Below are positions 1-11,980 of a stretch of 64,000 bases of DNA, in pieces. A program made the translations under genes and the position numbers. Source of the stretch: Latrodectus hesperus. Lineage: Eukaryota; Arthropoda; Arachnida; Araneae; Theridiidae. Under the pieces are notes generated by a model. It saw nothing but the letters and a program-made list of their open reading frames with translations. It was not told the origin of the DNA and made no database searches. The first letter of the stretch is position 1; every line of letters starts with the position of its first letter. Location: assembly GCA_037975125.1 (NCBI GenBank), contig CM075857.1, positions 88,921,199 through 88,985,198 of the forward strand, in the 5' to 3' direction.

Positions 1-851
1 TAAAATCTTCCAATATTTTAAACACACTGAAGAAATAGGGATGTCTATAAGCACATATAATCGTAACTAAGAGTTTTAAGATGTAATCGAAATTTACTAA
101 ATAAATATCTGAATCATTTAGTATGTAAAAAAGTAATATAGTTAAGAATTTTAAATTTATTCTCTTCATGATTAAATTTTAAAGAATGAATTCATTAATT
201 TTCAATGAATACATTTAAATTTCAAGCCTCAAGATAAATGAACTATTTATAATTTGTTTTGCAGCTAAATAATTATTAAAATCAATAACAATAAATATGA
301 TGGACTATATGCAAAAACGGGAAATGTGTAACATAAGCTTGTAGTTATGATGAGAAGAATTTACATTTCTCATCGTGAAGTAAAATAAAAATTAAAACAA
401 ATAATCCATCGAATATTTTAACGCGTGATTCATTATATAATACAAATTAATATATTTAATTGTAAAATATTATATAAATTGTATTTTACATTAAATAAGT
501 ATGAAACATTAAATTCGATATATTATAACACTTGGCAACTATTAGCATTTATTTTTTCTATCTAAATTTCTCATAGAAATCAACTAATAGCAGTGTAATC
601 AATTATTCTGCCTTTTCCTTTAATAACAGATTAAAATTTTTAAAAAATGTTTCCACTAAATTTATTCAGTTATTAATTTAGCCTATTCAATCGCAATCGA
701 ATATATAACAATAAACTATCAGAAGATTAACTGTTTCATCAAAATGCATCCACTTGCTTTTTCAACAATAATACCATGTAGATAAAAAGAACAGTAAAAA
801 TATTTATTTGAAGAGGAAGTATAAAATAACAGAAGAGGTGTTTGGACTTAC
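1..851. other. A+T-rich non-coding DNA
   Basis: No gene, RNA or mobile element is recognised here. The stretch is low-complexity A+T-rich DNA up to a small G+C-richer patch that forms the candidate exon downstream. Confidence 0.6.
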
Positions 852-926
852 CCATCCAGGTGGTGGATATGATATAAGACCAAGTGGGCGATACGCGTTT
901 CGCATTGGAAATGAACCTTGATACCT
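852..926 (-). CDS. candidate internal exon, 75 nt, phase 0
   Basis: Seen on the minus strand: a pyrimidine-rich stretch, then CTGTAG as acceptor with no earlier AG after the pyrimidine tract, then 75 nt, then GGATGG|GTAAGTCC, a near-consensus donor. One frame runs through exactly 25 codons, starting RYQGSFP and ending ISYPPPGW. The patch is clearly richer in G+C than its flanks, as expected of an exon in an A+T-rich genome. The other two frames reading across the donor are the 68- and 60-codon frames there, and I treat them as shadows. I do not recognise the protein family. It could equally be a conserved non-coding element that happens to contain splice-like sites. Confidence 0.35.
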
Positions 927-3489
927 CTACAGTATCCAGTAACATCGAGGTACGAAATAAGAAATAAAAAATTCGATATATAAAATAATATCGAATAAAA
1001 ACGCATCAATATGACTCCCCAAAGTATCATTCATCATTTGCAAACAAAGACGCAAAAACGTTTTTATTGTGCTATTCATCCTGGCAGAGACCAAGCTTCG
1101 ATAACTTCTTCTTTTTCTCACAATTTCGACTTTCCCTTTTTATTTTCTACACCGAAAGTTTGCACAGACGTTCATAGTCAAAAATATATAAGAGAAATCG
1201 CTCCAAAAATATTTCCAGACAGTACGCCGAAAGAATACATTAAGAAGAACACGTTCTAATGGGTAGTACAAATCACGGTAAGGAATATTTTTGACTTTGA
1301 ATGATGGAACTGTGTGTACATTTATGGAAAAAGTAGGAAAATATAAGGAAAATACTGGGTTTATTTATTTTGAACTTCAAGAATTTTACTCCTATGCCTA
1401 TTTTTCTTGATGTTTCCCCTCACTTAAAATGAAAGGCAAAGAATTCAATTATATCAATATACAGTGATCTTTTTATTTAGAAACGCCATTATTTTATTCT
1501 ATTTTTTTATCATATTGACTTTTTAAATGTGCCTATGATTCGCACTTTTTTCCTTCGCCATCATTAATTCTTACTTTTATTATATTAAATATTTGGAAAC
1601 ATATTTTGTTTTAATTGTAACATAACAGAGTTAAAAATACAATTAAAATTCTTTAATATACGTATTGAATCGAACTTTAATTACACTATTTCACTTAAAA
1701 ATCAAATATCATCTGCACCATATAAATCTGTATATTAATATACCACTTTTGAAACCAAATGATCTATAAATTAACAGCACTTATTGTTTAGTAATTGTAA
1801 ACCCATTATAAATGTATGTAAATTTTTTGTGAATTTGATTAATTAAGGAAATTTAAAAATATTTGAAGCAATCTAACGACATTAGCATTTGCAGAAAGCC
1901 TAAATTATCTGAAAACATTTAGCAATTTTAACTTGTTAATAAATACTTACCTTCCTTCCAAAAATCAAGCACTATTTTAACCAAAATTATTTAGTTTACC
2001 CTATCGTCTTCATAATAATAAAATGACGTATATTTATTGTTGAAATGCTGTAATAAAGCCACTGGAATCAAGCATTGAAAATACAGAAAGGTCGGAAATT
2101 TTATAATAAAAGGAAATAATATCCTCTGTAGAGAGAGTCTTGGGGAGAATACTATTTTTAGTACATGTGTGACACAGAGAAATATATAATAATAAATATT
2201 GATATTTATATAAAGTTAAAAATGTAAATGAAAACGGATTTAAAATTTGGGGTATGCTTGTCTCAACAAATTAGCGCTGTGAATTCTTGCCTGAATTATA
2301 AGCAGCCTGAGGAATATAATTAAAACAGATTTTAATGAAAGATTTGAAAATGTTAAGAGGTAACCTTAAACGCATTATATAATTTACTTTAAACGCATTC
2401 TATGTACTAAATAATTCTATTTAATACAGGGTCATATCCATTTTATGAACAAGGATTACAGTAAATCCTGACATAGTAAATGGTTTAATGCTGACAAAAC
2501 ATGTAAAGCAATAAACGCGTATAACCTAATATTACTCTGAGTGTTGTCAACAAGTTTAGAAATAAGTATGCCGAAATTCATAAGATGTATTTATATTATG
2601 GTTATTTGACAGATTTGAAGTGATATGGATGTATAAATAATCATAGCATAAATTTACAAACCTTGATGAAACCAATAGAAATAGTACGTTATGTAATTAA
2701 TTCTATAGCGATTTATATCATTAATAAACATAATAGAAATATCTAAAAGTATTTAAATGTTTATATATAAAATTTATTGTCGCATTTTAAATTCAATTAT
2801 GCTAACATAATTTAATAAAAAATCAATAACTTAAAAATTTTAATGTGATTAATTAAATAAGAAAAGATCTCAATAATTAAAAAAAATAATGTATTTTCTC
2901 TAATTTTCCCACAATACAGCAATCTGCTAACATTCAAACAAAAAAACTATGCAGACTAATTTTTATAATCAAACGTTGATCTTCGTTAACAAAATGTAGG
3001 GTTAATTAAAATAAACTACCAACTTTCAAATCTGAAAAATGGAGAATATGTTTGTTAAATAAATGGGAATGAATTATTTTGTAAAAACCCAGCAATTTCT
3101 TATGCCTTTTAGATAAAAGCGAATTTACAATTTCATTTTACCTTAGATGATTGTTTTTATGTTAACGTTTCATTATCAACAAGGGTACAATTTTTAATTA
3201 AATACAAAATTTGGTCCATAAAAATAATTTAATTACATTTATCCTAAAAAAAAATATTCTTTACAGGTGAAATTTTATTTTCCTTTCAATAATTATTTTC
3301 GTACAATGAAATTTCTAATTCAATAAATGAAAAAATGTTAACAAAAACAAAGGCGCGAAATCTCACACGCTTGGGGAAAATAACAAATACTCGAGTTACA
3401 ATCAATCAATAAAAGATTCTAATTGCTCCAAACATAAGAATAAACACTAGAAAAGGAATACGAGGGGAAAAAAAGGCAGGAAAACTTAC
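927..3489. other. A+T-rich non-coding DNA
   Basis: Positions 1011-1259 hold an 82-codon plus-strand frame with mixed composition and no recognisable domain. It may be part of the same G+C-richer island as the preceding candidate exon. A donor-like GTAAGTATTT occurs on the minus strand near 1940-1950 without a convincing acceptor. Nothing else is seen. Confidence 0.5.
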
Positions 3490-3542
3490 CAGAAGTTGAT
3501 CCAAGAATGCCAATGTTCGCATTTCTAATTCAATGGTTTTAG
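3490..3542 (-). CDS. weak candidate exon, 53 nt
   Basis: Minus strand: a strong donor TTCTG|GTAAGTTTT ends a short G+C-richer stretch. With an acceptor at TTTGAG the exon is 53 nt, with two leading bases then 17 codons reading KTIELEMRTLAFLDQLL. A nearer acceptor (GAATTAG) would give 35 nt in a different frame (NANIGILGSTS). Neither acceptor has a good pyrimidine tract, so the donor is more convincing than the exon. No family is recognised. Confidence 0.2.
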
Positions 3543-4043
3543 CTCAAAGCTATTCTACCAGGTCTTTTCAGAGTGGGTTTTTGTTACTTTTTTCCTCGTC
3601 GTAATTTGCGACACGCTATTTAATTAACACTTTTGGCTCTTTTATTAAGAGAAAACGGAAACAAAAATGATCCCGAGGGTTTGTTTGATTGTCAAAGAAG
3701 ACCCTAAAATTAGTTATGTTAAAGAAATAGTTTTTAATTTAATTGCGATAACTTTCTTCTTGAGTGGTGTAAGAAACTCATATTTTTCTTATTGAAACCT
3801 GAATTCATCGAAGAAAATCTGTTTCATTTTAATGGAATAAAATATTTAATTAATGAAATTTTTCTATTTCTCTGTAACCATAATATTCAAAAATACTACA
3901 TTTTTGTCATTAAAAGATAATGTTTCTAATAAAACATTGTATCAGGTAAATGAATAGGAAATTATGTTTTTAATTATATAATTTTGTTCAGTATTTTCAT
4001 TTGAATCTGAGATAATATTATTTTTAATATCAAATATGAAAGG

Positions 4044-4061
4044 TTTTTTTTTTTTTTTTTT
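4044..4061. repeat. poly-T tract, 18 nt
   Basis: An uninterrupted run of 18 T on the plus strand. There is no adjoining retroposon body or target-site duplication that I can see. Confidence 0.9.
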
Positions 4062-5081
4062 ACAATATAATATATTCGATATTACACAATCTAAAAAGTC
4101 ACCAAATTAATATGTAAACGATAGAGATGTTTTAATACTACAAAGATAATAAATAATTAAAATCATAATAATTTATTTTCAAATTATAATCAATTTGTCA
4201 ACAGAACACTATTTATTTGAACATATTTAAATGTGTTCTATAAAATCTATAACTGAATATTGGGACTGTAGATTACACCCACTGGAAACCAAAGCTACCA
4301 TACTTTCATTACATCAAACTCTGTATTTCTCTAGAATAAAGATTTTTAATCTTCATTTAAAATAAATCGAATACAAATTAACAAATTTATCTTAACAGTA
4401 GTAAAAATAAATATGTTTACAGAAGATTGAAGTAAATCAAATTTTATTTCATGTATTCTGCATCTCATCTGGAAGATCGCAGTGAAATAAATTGATTTTG
4501 CATACAAAACCACAAATATTTTGTTAGTTAACTTATTAGATAGCATGATCTTTTCTATCACGTGATAAAAGTTGAGCTATATATATCATTATTTCTTCTT
4601 TTTTGTTTGTTTTATAGCAATAAGATTTGTTTAACTTTAGAAACAAAATATTTACTATACATTAACTTTATTCATAATTTTATTGTATTAAAATCCTTTC
4701 GTAATTTATCAATTATTTGATAAATATTTCTAATATTCTTCATTGCCTTAAAACCATATTTAATATTTCTGTTTAAAAATTCATTCCTTAATTTCAAAAA
4801 AGTGAAACTCACGTGAATAAAAATTTTAAATCCACATTTTATCATTTCTTCAATCTAAATAACTGACACGTAGTATTATATATGAAACACACAGTAACAT
4901 ATAATCGCTTATTTTTAACCTGCTTACAGCAGAATTTCAAATAAATAACATACAATAAAATACAGCATATTTTTTTTTCATCAATTCAAATCAGAAATAC
5001 GACTCGCGAATTTATTTCTGACATTTCAAAAACAAACCGAATGAATTTACGATAATTGCTCAGTGATTGGTAATAAAAATA
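4062..5081. other. A+T-rich non-coding DNA
   Basis: No feature is supported. The 71-codon minus-strand frame at 4346-4561 has no recognisable motif and is of a length expected by chance. Confidence 0.5.
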
Positions 5082-5438
5082 ATGCATTCAAAAGAGTTGA
5101 TGACAGGTAGCCATATTGAAAAATCTTATTCAATCTGCGAGATTGAGGAATCTGAGATTTTGGGAATTCAATCCAATCGCCTGCTCCATCTTTCTCTAAG
5201 TGCATTGGATGAGAAAACGAATGGATGTCATAAAAGCGAAGTTATTCGAATAATGCAAAGAAATAGAAATAGGAATCTTGCGAAGAAAATATTATTTTTC
5301 TATTGCTGCTTCGCGTCAAAAATCACTTTTGTTTGTATTGATATGAAGCGGCAAAATGGCGAACATATTCTTCAGTCTAACAAAAAGAAATATCCTCTTA
5401 CACTTTTTTTATTGAGATCAATTGTTATAATGTATTGA
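5082..5438 (+). CDS. unrecognised open frame, 118 codons
   Basis: This is one of the longest ATG-initiated frames in the window (first ATG at 5082; a longer version would need a TTG start at 5067, right after an in-frame TGA). The first 80 residues are hydrophilic and mixed in composition. The segment around residues 60-80 is Arg/Lys-rich (QRNRNRNLAKK) and is followed by an aromatic/Cys patch (FFYCCF). There is no signal peptide, known domain or intron signal. A frame this long is uncommon by chance at this base composition but not impossible in 64 kb. It could be a gene fragment, an old transposon piece or noise. Confidence 0.2.
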   Translation: MHSKELMTGSHIEKSYSICEIEESEILGIQSNRLLHLSLSALDEKTNGCHKSEVIRIMQRNRNRNLAKKILFFYCCFASKITFVCIDMKRQNGEHILQSNKKKYPLTLFLLRSIVIMY

Positions 5439-5555
5439 AAATATATTAAAACCGTAAGCATTTCAACGGCAAATAAATATATTTATTGGAAAAATCTAAG
5501 AAATAGCAGACGTCTTTGTTTTTCTGTTCAAAGATTTTGCATAAAGGAACACTTA

Positions 5556-5557
5556 CC
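5556..5557 (-). promoter_or_regulatory. candidate recursive-splice (ratchet) junction
   Basis: On the minus strand a pyrimidine-rich stretch runs into TTAGCAG|GTAAGTGTT: an acceptor directly abutting a consensus donor, with no exon between them. This matches the form of zero-nucleotide exons known from long Drosophila introns. A 16-nt micro-exon (acceptor ATATAG) is an alternative reading. Confidence 0.25.
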
Positions 5558-6063
5558 TGCTAATAAAGACTACTATATATAAAATGTTCTGTCTAACATT
5601 AAATGAAATACTTACATATCCTAGTAAATTATGTGTATATATATATATATAGGTAGATAGATATAGAGAGAGTCAAAAATAAGAATAGAAAATATATAAT
5701 GAAACTACTATTGATCATTGAAATGATCCAATCGAAATATTTTATTTTCATCAAAAAAAATTCAGTTTATTAGATGATAAGTTTTGTTCTTAATTTCAAA
5801 TAAATTGAAAACGTAATATTTGGGATCTATAACAGATGTCATAATCATTAATGATAATATTAATAATAATTAGAAACAATAACTATGATTAATGAGGAAT
5901 GATTTATGAATAATGTTTGAGTTGTTTTAATCATTCTCTAATCACTAGATTGTCAAAATTTGTGTAGATGATATAATCTGTTGATATTGTGAATCCTACT
6001 TCAGCTATAGAATTTTCGCTTTGTTATATTGTTGTTATTGAGCGCTATATTGCTATTTTGTTA
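5557..6063. other. A+T-rich non-coding DNA
   Basis: This stretch contains a short TA run followed by GATA/GA-type repeats near 5636-5675, then low-complexity A+T-rich DNA with ATTAAT/AATAAT motifs. No gene is seen. Confidence 0.6.
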
Positions 6064-6108
6064 CACTTGGCGGTATTTTGCAACTATTAAAAAAATGCTG
6101 CCAAGTGC
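6064..6108. repeat. imperfect hairpin CACTTGGC...GCCAAGTG
   Basis: The arms are CACTTGGCGGTATTTT and its near-complement ending GCTGCCAAGTG, with two mismatches and a short A+T-rich loop. It may be part of a decayed foldback element together with the GATAAC hairpins that follow. Confidence 0.6.
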
Positions 6109-6194
6109 CATAGTTATATTTTCTGAATGGTCAAACGCATGTTTCATTTGATTCAACTGCAGCAATAAATATAATTTTACGATCAATTAAATAC

Positions 6195-6292
6195 AAGATA
6201 ACCTACAGTTATCTTATTATAACTGAGAATTAATGAAAGATAACTGTTAGTTATCTTAATACCGGATAACTAACAGTTATCTTTGATTAATT
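6195..6292. repeat. three inverted GATAAC/GTTATC pairs; long hairpin
   Basis: Six GATAAC/GTTATC hexamers begin at 6197, 6208, 6239, 6250, 6265 and 6276. Each consecutive pair is inverted with the same 5-nt spacer, so the pattern GATAAC-N5-GTTATC occurs three times with an 11-bp period inside each pair. The last two pairs also form the arms of a hairpin (6228-6255 against 6264-6292) of about 28 bp with one or two mismatches and an 8-nt loop. Five of the six sites match the AGATAA core recognised by GATA factors. That match is established knowledge, whereas any binding here is inference. Confidence 0.85.
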
Positions 6293-6650
6293 CACAGAAT
6301 TTCAAACGAAGTGCCAGGTGTCAGCTGGAATAACTATTTATAAGTTATTGATAAGCAACATTTTCTCTCTTATACTTTTCAAAATGTTGTCCGAATTTGC
6401 AGCAAGTAATATAAAATCTCTTGCCACAAATTATTATTTGCTTAAAATTTTTCGTAATTGAAACATGTATCATGACTTTTATGCATTTAGCGTATTTAAC
6501 ATGTTGTTGTTTATAAAACATGTAGCAGTTGCGCATTACTTTTGTTCCATAAAAATTCTATTTGAAAAGAAATATAAATAATTGAAATAATGCCTATCGA
6601 TTATCATCTACCAAGCTGGGAGCCGAAACGGTTACCTCTCTGACTTCGGT

Positions 6651-6679
6651 TCAACAGTTCATGTGAGTTGAACTGTTGA
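6651..6679. repeat. perfect 11-bp hairpin TCAACAGTTCA
   Basis: TCAACAGTTCA and its exact complement TGAACTGTTGA are separated by 7 nt. It sits in a small G+C-richer patch (6610-6780) with no recognisable RNA gene. Confidence 0.8.
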
Positions 6680-7099
6680 CTTGTATAATATGTGCGGAAT
6701 TCGAATTAAATTGCCAGTCTGGTCTAATTAGAACTTGTGTGCAATTCAAGCCTGTTAAGCTACAGTAAAATCAAACCGACCATAGTTATACATCTGTATA
6801 TTATACAGCAAGAAATAGACTATTATAGAATATTAACTTTTAAAATAAATATGCAATAATTATTTATTTGTTTTAAAATTTTATATGTGAACTAATTAGA
6901 CACATTAAAATGAATTAAAAATGGTGCTAATGGCAAAAAAAATTTTCTAATACGAATAAATGATTTCTATTTTGGATTATAAACTGATATTACCAGGCTG
7001 AAATTTTTATTAATCTTAACAAATCATCGATAAATTCTTTTTCATCGCTTTGAATGTGCATTGTAACATAAACATCAGGGTATTAACTATCGATTTTAA
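6680..7099. other. non-coding DNA
   Basis: Nothing is recognised apart from A+T-rich sequence. Confidence 0.6.
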
Positions 7100-7800
7100 T
7101 CTCCAGAAATGTCTGTGATTTCTAGGGATTTATCCCTGTCATTTCCCATGGAGCACGTGAAAAATAATCCCCATTTCTGAGATTTTGTAAGAAGCATTCA
7201 TGAGTTCAAACGACCATTGCATAGAGAAGAATGGAAAGAGAAATACGCTCCTGGAAAGAAAGGGAAATCGTGAAAGTTCTGTTGCAGGAAGAAAATTTCC
7301 TTTTTTCCACAGGAAAGACCCAAGAGAATGCTTTAATTTATCATTAAGTCTGGAATCCTAAGGGATACTCGTTCTTCCTCAGTTCTTTTCCCTCAAACTA
7401 TTTTTTTATATCATCCAATTCAGTCTTTATCTTATTTGGCTTAAGTGGCAAGCTAAGAATATCACATTTTTACGGACGTCAAGGAAAAAAAGGGGGGGGG
7501 TGGAACGCCTCTATCTATAGTCTCTTTTCTTTGCGGGACCCATTTTTAACAGTTTTTTCAAAAATATTTTTGAAGTTTCTTTAATGCGGGTCGCCACAGA
7601 GACACCGATGAAGATCGCCTTAGCGATTTTGCCGCATAAAAAGATGTTTTGGTAATGAATTATGCATGATTTTATGTAATTACACTTCTGGAGCTTGACG
7701 CCTACATAATCATGGCTTTCTTTTGTGGCTCGCGTCAGGGCAGACCATCATTCCTCATGCTGCGGCAAGTATGTTTCATTTTATAAATTGTTGGTACAGC
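7100..7800. promoter_or_regulatory. G+C-richer island, possible conserved non-coding element
   Basis: Base composition is visibly more balanced than in the flanks and no long open frame spans it. Around 7650-7690 TAAT cores and an ATGCAT sit together (homeodomain/POU-type words), bordered by G+C-richer words such as GCGGGTCGCC. A run of nine G (7492-7500) is rare in this window. A regulatory role is inference. Other readings are an old repeat or an untranslated exon. Confidence 0.25.
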
Positions 7801-9907
7801 TAATTAACCGAAAAGACTTCAAAAAGCAAAACAAGATTTATTTGCATAAAGCTGGATCGGGGTTACTTTTCTAGTCTCATAGTATTTTTAAATTTGTCCA
7901 TTTTTGTAATCCGCTTAATTGTTATTTGTTTGTACACTAATGCTCTTTAGTACTTTCATTTTTCTAGACTGTATGAATTAAGGTGTTTTTCTTTATTTTT
8001 GCAGGAACTGTGTAACAGAATAGCTAAATGTAAAGTACAGAAATGTGAGAAAAAAAAGATGAAGGAAAATAAAATTCTTTCCTGTTTAGTAATTTTCAAG
8101 ATTTCTTAAAACTGATTTAGCAATTAAAATTAAACAAAAATATTCATTAATAAGAAGAGGTGCTAAAGAAGACCATTAAAAGTTGAAGTCTTGCGAGGAA
8201 AATTAAGAATATTTAAAAATCTGAAATAAATTAGTCGTATTTAATTTTAATTTTAAGAAATCAAAACATATATCACTATGGGTGTTTATAATTGGAATTT
8301 GAACAAACATATAACGAATTGCTTATAGTTAGAGACAAAATATCACAAAAAAGAAAATATTTTAAATATAATAATTGATAAAATTCACTCAATAAAGAAA
8401 TTAATGAAATTTCTTAGATAAATGCAAGTATCACATGTTAAGAAAAAATTATTTATGCTTGTTGGTATAAATCAGATAATGGATAACTAATTAAAGTCAT
8501 CCTCGATAAACTCATCTAAATCTCAAATTTAAATCATAACGCACACTATCGATATTTAAGTTATGTTAACTATTTTATTCTTTTTCTTATTTGATGTTAA
8601 CGTGTATAAATTTTAATAGAAATGACATATAAAATATTCTTAATAAGACAAAAACAATTATAAGTTTTTAATTTCTTAAAGAATATTATACTTAGGTTGA
8701 ACTTTAAGAATAATCTGATTTTTCTTTTCCATCAACTACTACTTGCAAAAATAATTTTTTTTCCAATTGAAATTTAGTTTCAAATTGAATTTAGAAATAT
8801 AAAGTTAAATATGAATGTTTATCAGAACTTTATGATTTAAAAATTGTTATCACTTAAATCTTAGAATTCATAAAATGTAATGTCAGATACAGAAAACGTT
8901 TTCATAATATTTTTCAATAATTGTATGCAAAATAATTTGAATAATGATAATTATTTTGCAGTAATTCTATTAATTTATGTGGTTAAATCAACATTTGAAA
9001 AAACATTAATAGCTGTCCAAAGAATGCAAAGCATTTTAAAAAACATATTGCTCTAAAAAATTTTAAAAATGTAAATAATAAAAAACATGCAAATTTGTTA
9101 ATAATGAAACCAAATCACTTGTTTGACTTAACACGATTTTAAATGGCAAAAAATGCCTGAGGACACAAATTATTGTCTCATTACTAGATTAATTTTAATC
9201 GCGTAAAGGGAGGCTGGAGCATTACTTAAGAGACCGAACTATATGATTTGTGTTTATTTTTACTCACAAAAAGGAGGCGTAAGTAATATTTACGCAAAAT
9301 TCGATAAATAATAATATAAACGCAACAGATCCAAACATTTAGTGATGTGAGTCCTGACTCAAAATTCTTTAAGCATGTGTTAGACTACATTTAAGTAGAG
9401 CATTTTTTGGGCCTAAAGCATCAGATTTTACATTAAAAAAAGATGTCTTTAAACCCTCAACGACATTACAAATTTCAGTATACAAATTAACAAATTACAA
9501 TTATAAATAATTTACATGTTAAATTTAATTAATTCATTTGGCAAGTTTATGAAACGATTTTCTATAATACTGAGATTCACTTATCAAAAACAGAAAATTA
9601 AAATTTAATTATGGTTTTTTGTCCCATCACTTTTCCTTTAAATGGTAATTTTTGAGCATTTCTCAGATATGCAAGAATGTCAGGGTAGAATTATTTCAAT
9701 GTTTCCACTTCGCTGACCTCTATTTAAATCATTTATGTCTAGTTGAATGATGTAAAATGATTCAACTGGAACAAAGTTTTCTAAATAAACTAGTATTGCT
9801 TGTAATACTTTCTTACAGGTATTGCAAACTCCATTACTTTGCAAGAATTACATAAGAAGGTGTTAAGGAGTATTTACTATATAAAAGTTAATTTCTTCAT
9901 GCATGTT
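7801..9907. other. A+T-rich non-coding DNA
   Basis: No gene, RNA or mobile element is recognised in this 2.1-kb stretch. Confidence 0.6.
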
Positions 9908-10114
9908 TTAATCTATGTTAGAATGGAATATATTCAACTTAAGGAATCCCAGCTTAAATGAAGTCAGTCGTGTGTACTGAAAGCGATTGGGGCATATTGA
10001 ATAGGTCGCAATGTCTTCCAAGAGAAATGATACATCTGGGGGTGGCAAGTTAATAATCTTCTGTTTGATCACTGATTCTAAATTATGAAAGCATCCTAGT
10101 TGGTGCAACAACAA
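9908..10114 (-). other. unrecognised minus-strand open frame
   Basis: A frame of 68 codons (more if read upstream without a start) contains a Pro-rich turn (NLPPPDVSFL) and has a more protein-like composition than most frames here. There is no known domain and no convincing pair of splice sites. Its length is compatible with chance. Confidence 0.12.
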
Positions 10115-11360
10115 TTTTAACCTGTTGTTTCCTTTTCAATATTCAAACTAGTTTTTCTGTACTTCCTTGTCCGAATTCTACTGCAAATTAATTCATTTTA
10201 TGATGCAGTAATTACGACATTCCTATCTTACATGTATATAAACGGCTCAAATAATCCATATTTTAAATTCAATTGAAATCCTAAGTGTCAATGGTGTTTT
10301 CCACATTGTGCATTTCATACTGTCTCTCTGGATTCCAAATGGAATGCATGTACTCAAAATATAAAAATACATACATTTTAAAGTATATTGATATCAACAT
10401 TTTTGGAATTTTATTTCAAACACAAGAATCCATTTATTTCACAATTCCAGCAAATTCTTTATATGGGTAAACAATATTTCAAAAATTCAATACGAATCCA
10501 CACGTAAATAAGAAATTCTTCTTCCACTTTAAGTAAAATAAAAATAAGAATCTCAGTCAACAAGGACACATAAAAATAGTACCCTTTATTTATTTAGCAA
10601 TCGTTGGAGAAGTCTGTTCTCAATTCTCTTGGCTTTCGAAGCTTTAGAAATGAGAATCTTTTCTTCCCAAACTATTGAAAGAAGCAAGCAGAGGAAATGA
10701 AAAAAATATATTCACTACAGAAAAGATACAGAATAAGGTTTTTTTTATTATATTAAAGTGATTATAGTTTTAAAATGGATATATCGAACTCACAGAGTTT
10801 TCTCTTTCTCTATTCCGTATCTTGAAATATTGAACCGAAAAAAAAAACTGGAATACAAATGTATGGAAGCGTATCTTCAGGCTATGTACTTAAATTCGAC
10901 CATCAGAATCAAATATTTAAAGTCTCAAATCTTTTAGTCAGCAATAGTACTACTAGTGGCCAGGATGATACCAACCTTAAGTTCTTATTGATAAAATAAA
11001 TGCTTTATATTATTGGTAGAAAAATGCTGGATTTGAAACGTCGTTATTTCACTTCTTGGTACTTATTACATGCAAGATGTGATTTTCAAAAGAAATTATA
11101 ATTAAAATATAATTACCTTCATATAAAACTTAAAAAATAAAACTTTGTATAATGAATAAAAGTATATCTTTGCCATTCAACAATCAAATAATTTTGAAAT
11201 AAATAGAATTTTTGTAACATTATACTATATTGTTGAAGAATTTAATACATTTACACATAACTGACAGTTCCGTTTGGGTATCGACCAAGGGCTGAATTAC
11301 CATTCATGACATAAAACTGATCTGCGTAAATATTATTACTATTCTTTACAAAAGAAGACA
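10115..11360. other. A+T-rich non-coding DNA
   Basis: Nothing is supported. A 27-nt stretch between TTTCAAG and GTGAGT on the minus strand near 10790-10820 resembles a micro-exon but is too short to judge. Confidence 0.5.
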
Positions 11361-11364
11361 TATG

Positions 11365-11980
11365 TCAGAATTCAATTAGACTCTCTTTCAAGTCTTCCCG
11401 AATTTCAGCGGCAAAATGAAAGTGAATCGCATATAAACTTAAAACAAAAATTTCTGGATCTAACGCTCCTGACTCCAACAGGAAATAATGATTTGACTGC
11501 AGCTGAAATGTAAATGCATGTGCCGATTCGTTCACCATGGAGAAAATCAGCTTCGGCGTGGTTATTTTTAAATATAAGAACACATTATGCTCGAATATTT
11601 TTGCTACAACGCTTGGAACCAAAGATGAATAAATTCAATTTTCCGAACGCAAATTTCAGCAACGATGCTACTAAATCTAATATTCTTTGGGCACCCCCAA
11701 AACAAATTACGCTCTCTTGAGAAAAGAGGTTTGGTTGCATGCCAAACAAATCTCGAGTTCCGAAAGCACAGAGACAAACTGTCTCTGCTTGGTAAAAGAA
11801 TCATTCCTTTCTAGAAAGGCCCATTTAAGTGTATCTTTTCTCTTTGACTTTTATTCTCGCATGTTTGTATATTTCGTTTTCAAAAGAAACATCTTTTTTT
11901 TCTTCTTCCTCTGTTTTCTTGAATATTTCAGAATCCCGAGTCATCATCAACATCAAGAACTCTTTATTTAAAATTGGAAT
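11365..11980. other. G+C-richer island with overlapping short frames
   Basis: Four frames of 66-94 codons overlap on both strands. This is the expected result of fewer stop codons in a locally G+C-richer stretch. None has a recognisable domain. It may be a conserved non-coding element. Confidence 0.25.

Noticed and set aside
1930..1970. Minus-strand exon at the GTAAGTATTT donor
   Set aside because: Only a 21-nt stretch could be bounded, with poor composition and acceptor.
5700..5960. A structured repeat of TAAT/ATTA words
   Set aside because: It looks like ordinary low-complexity A+T-rich DNA without a stable period.
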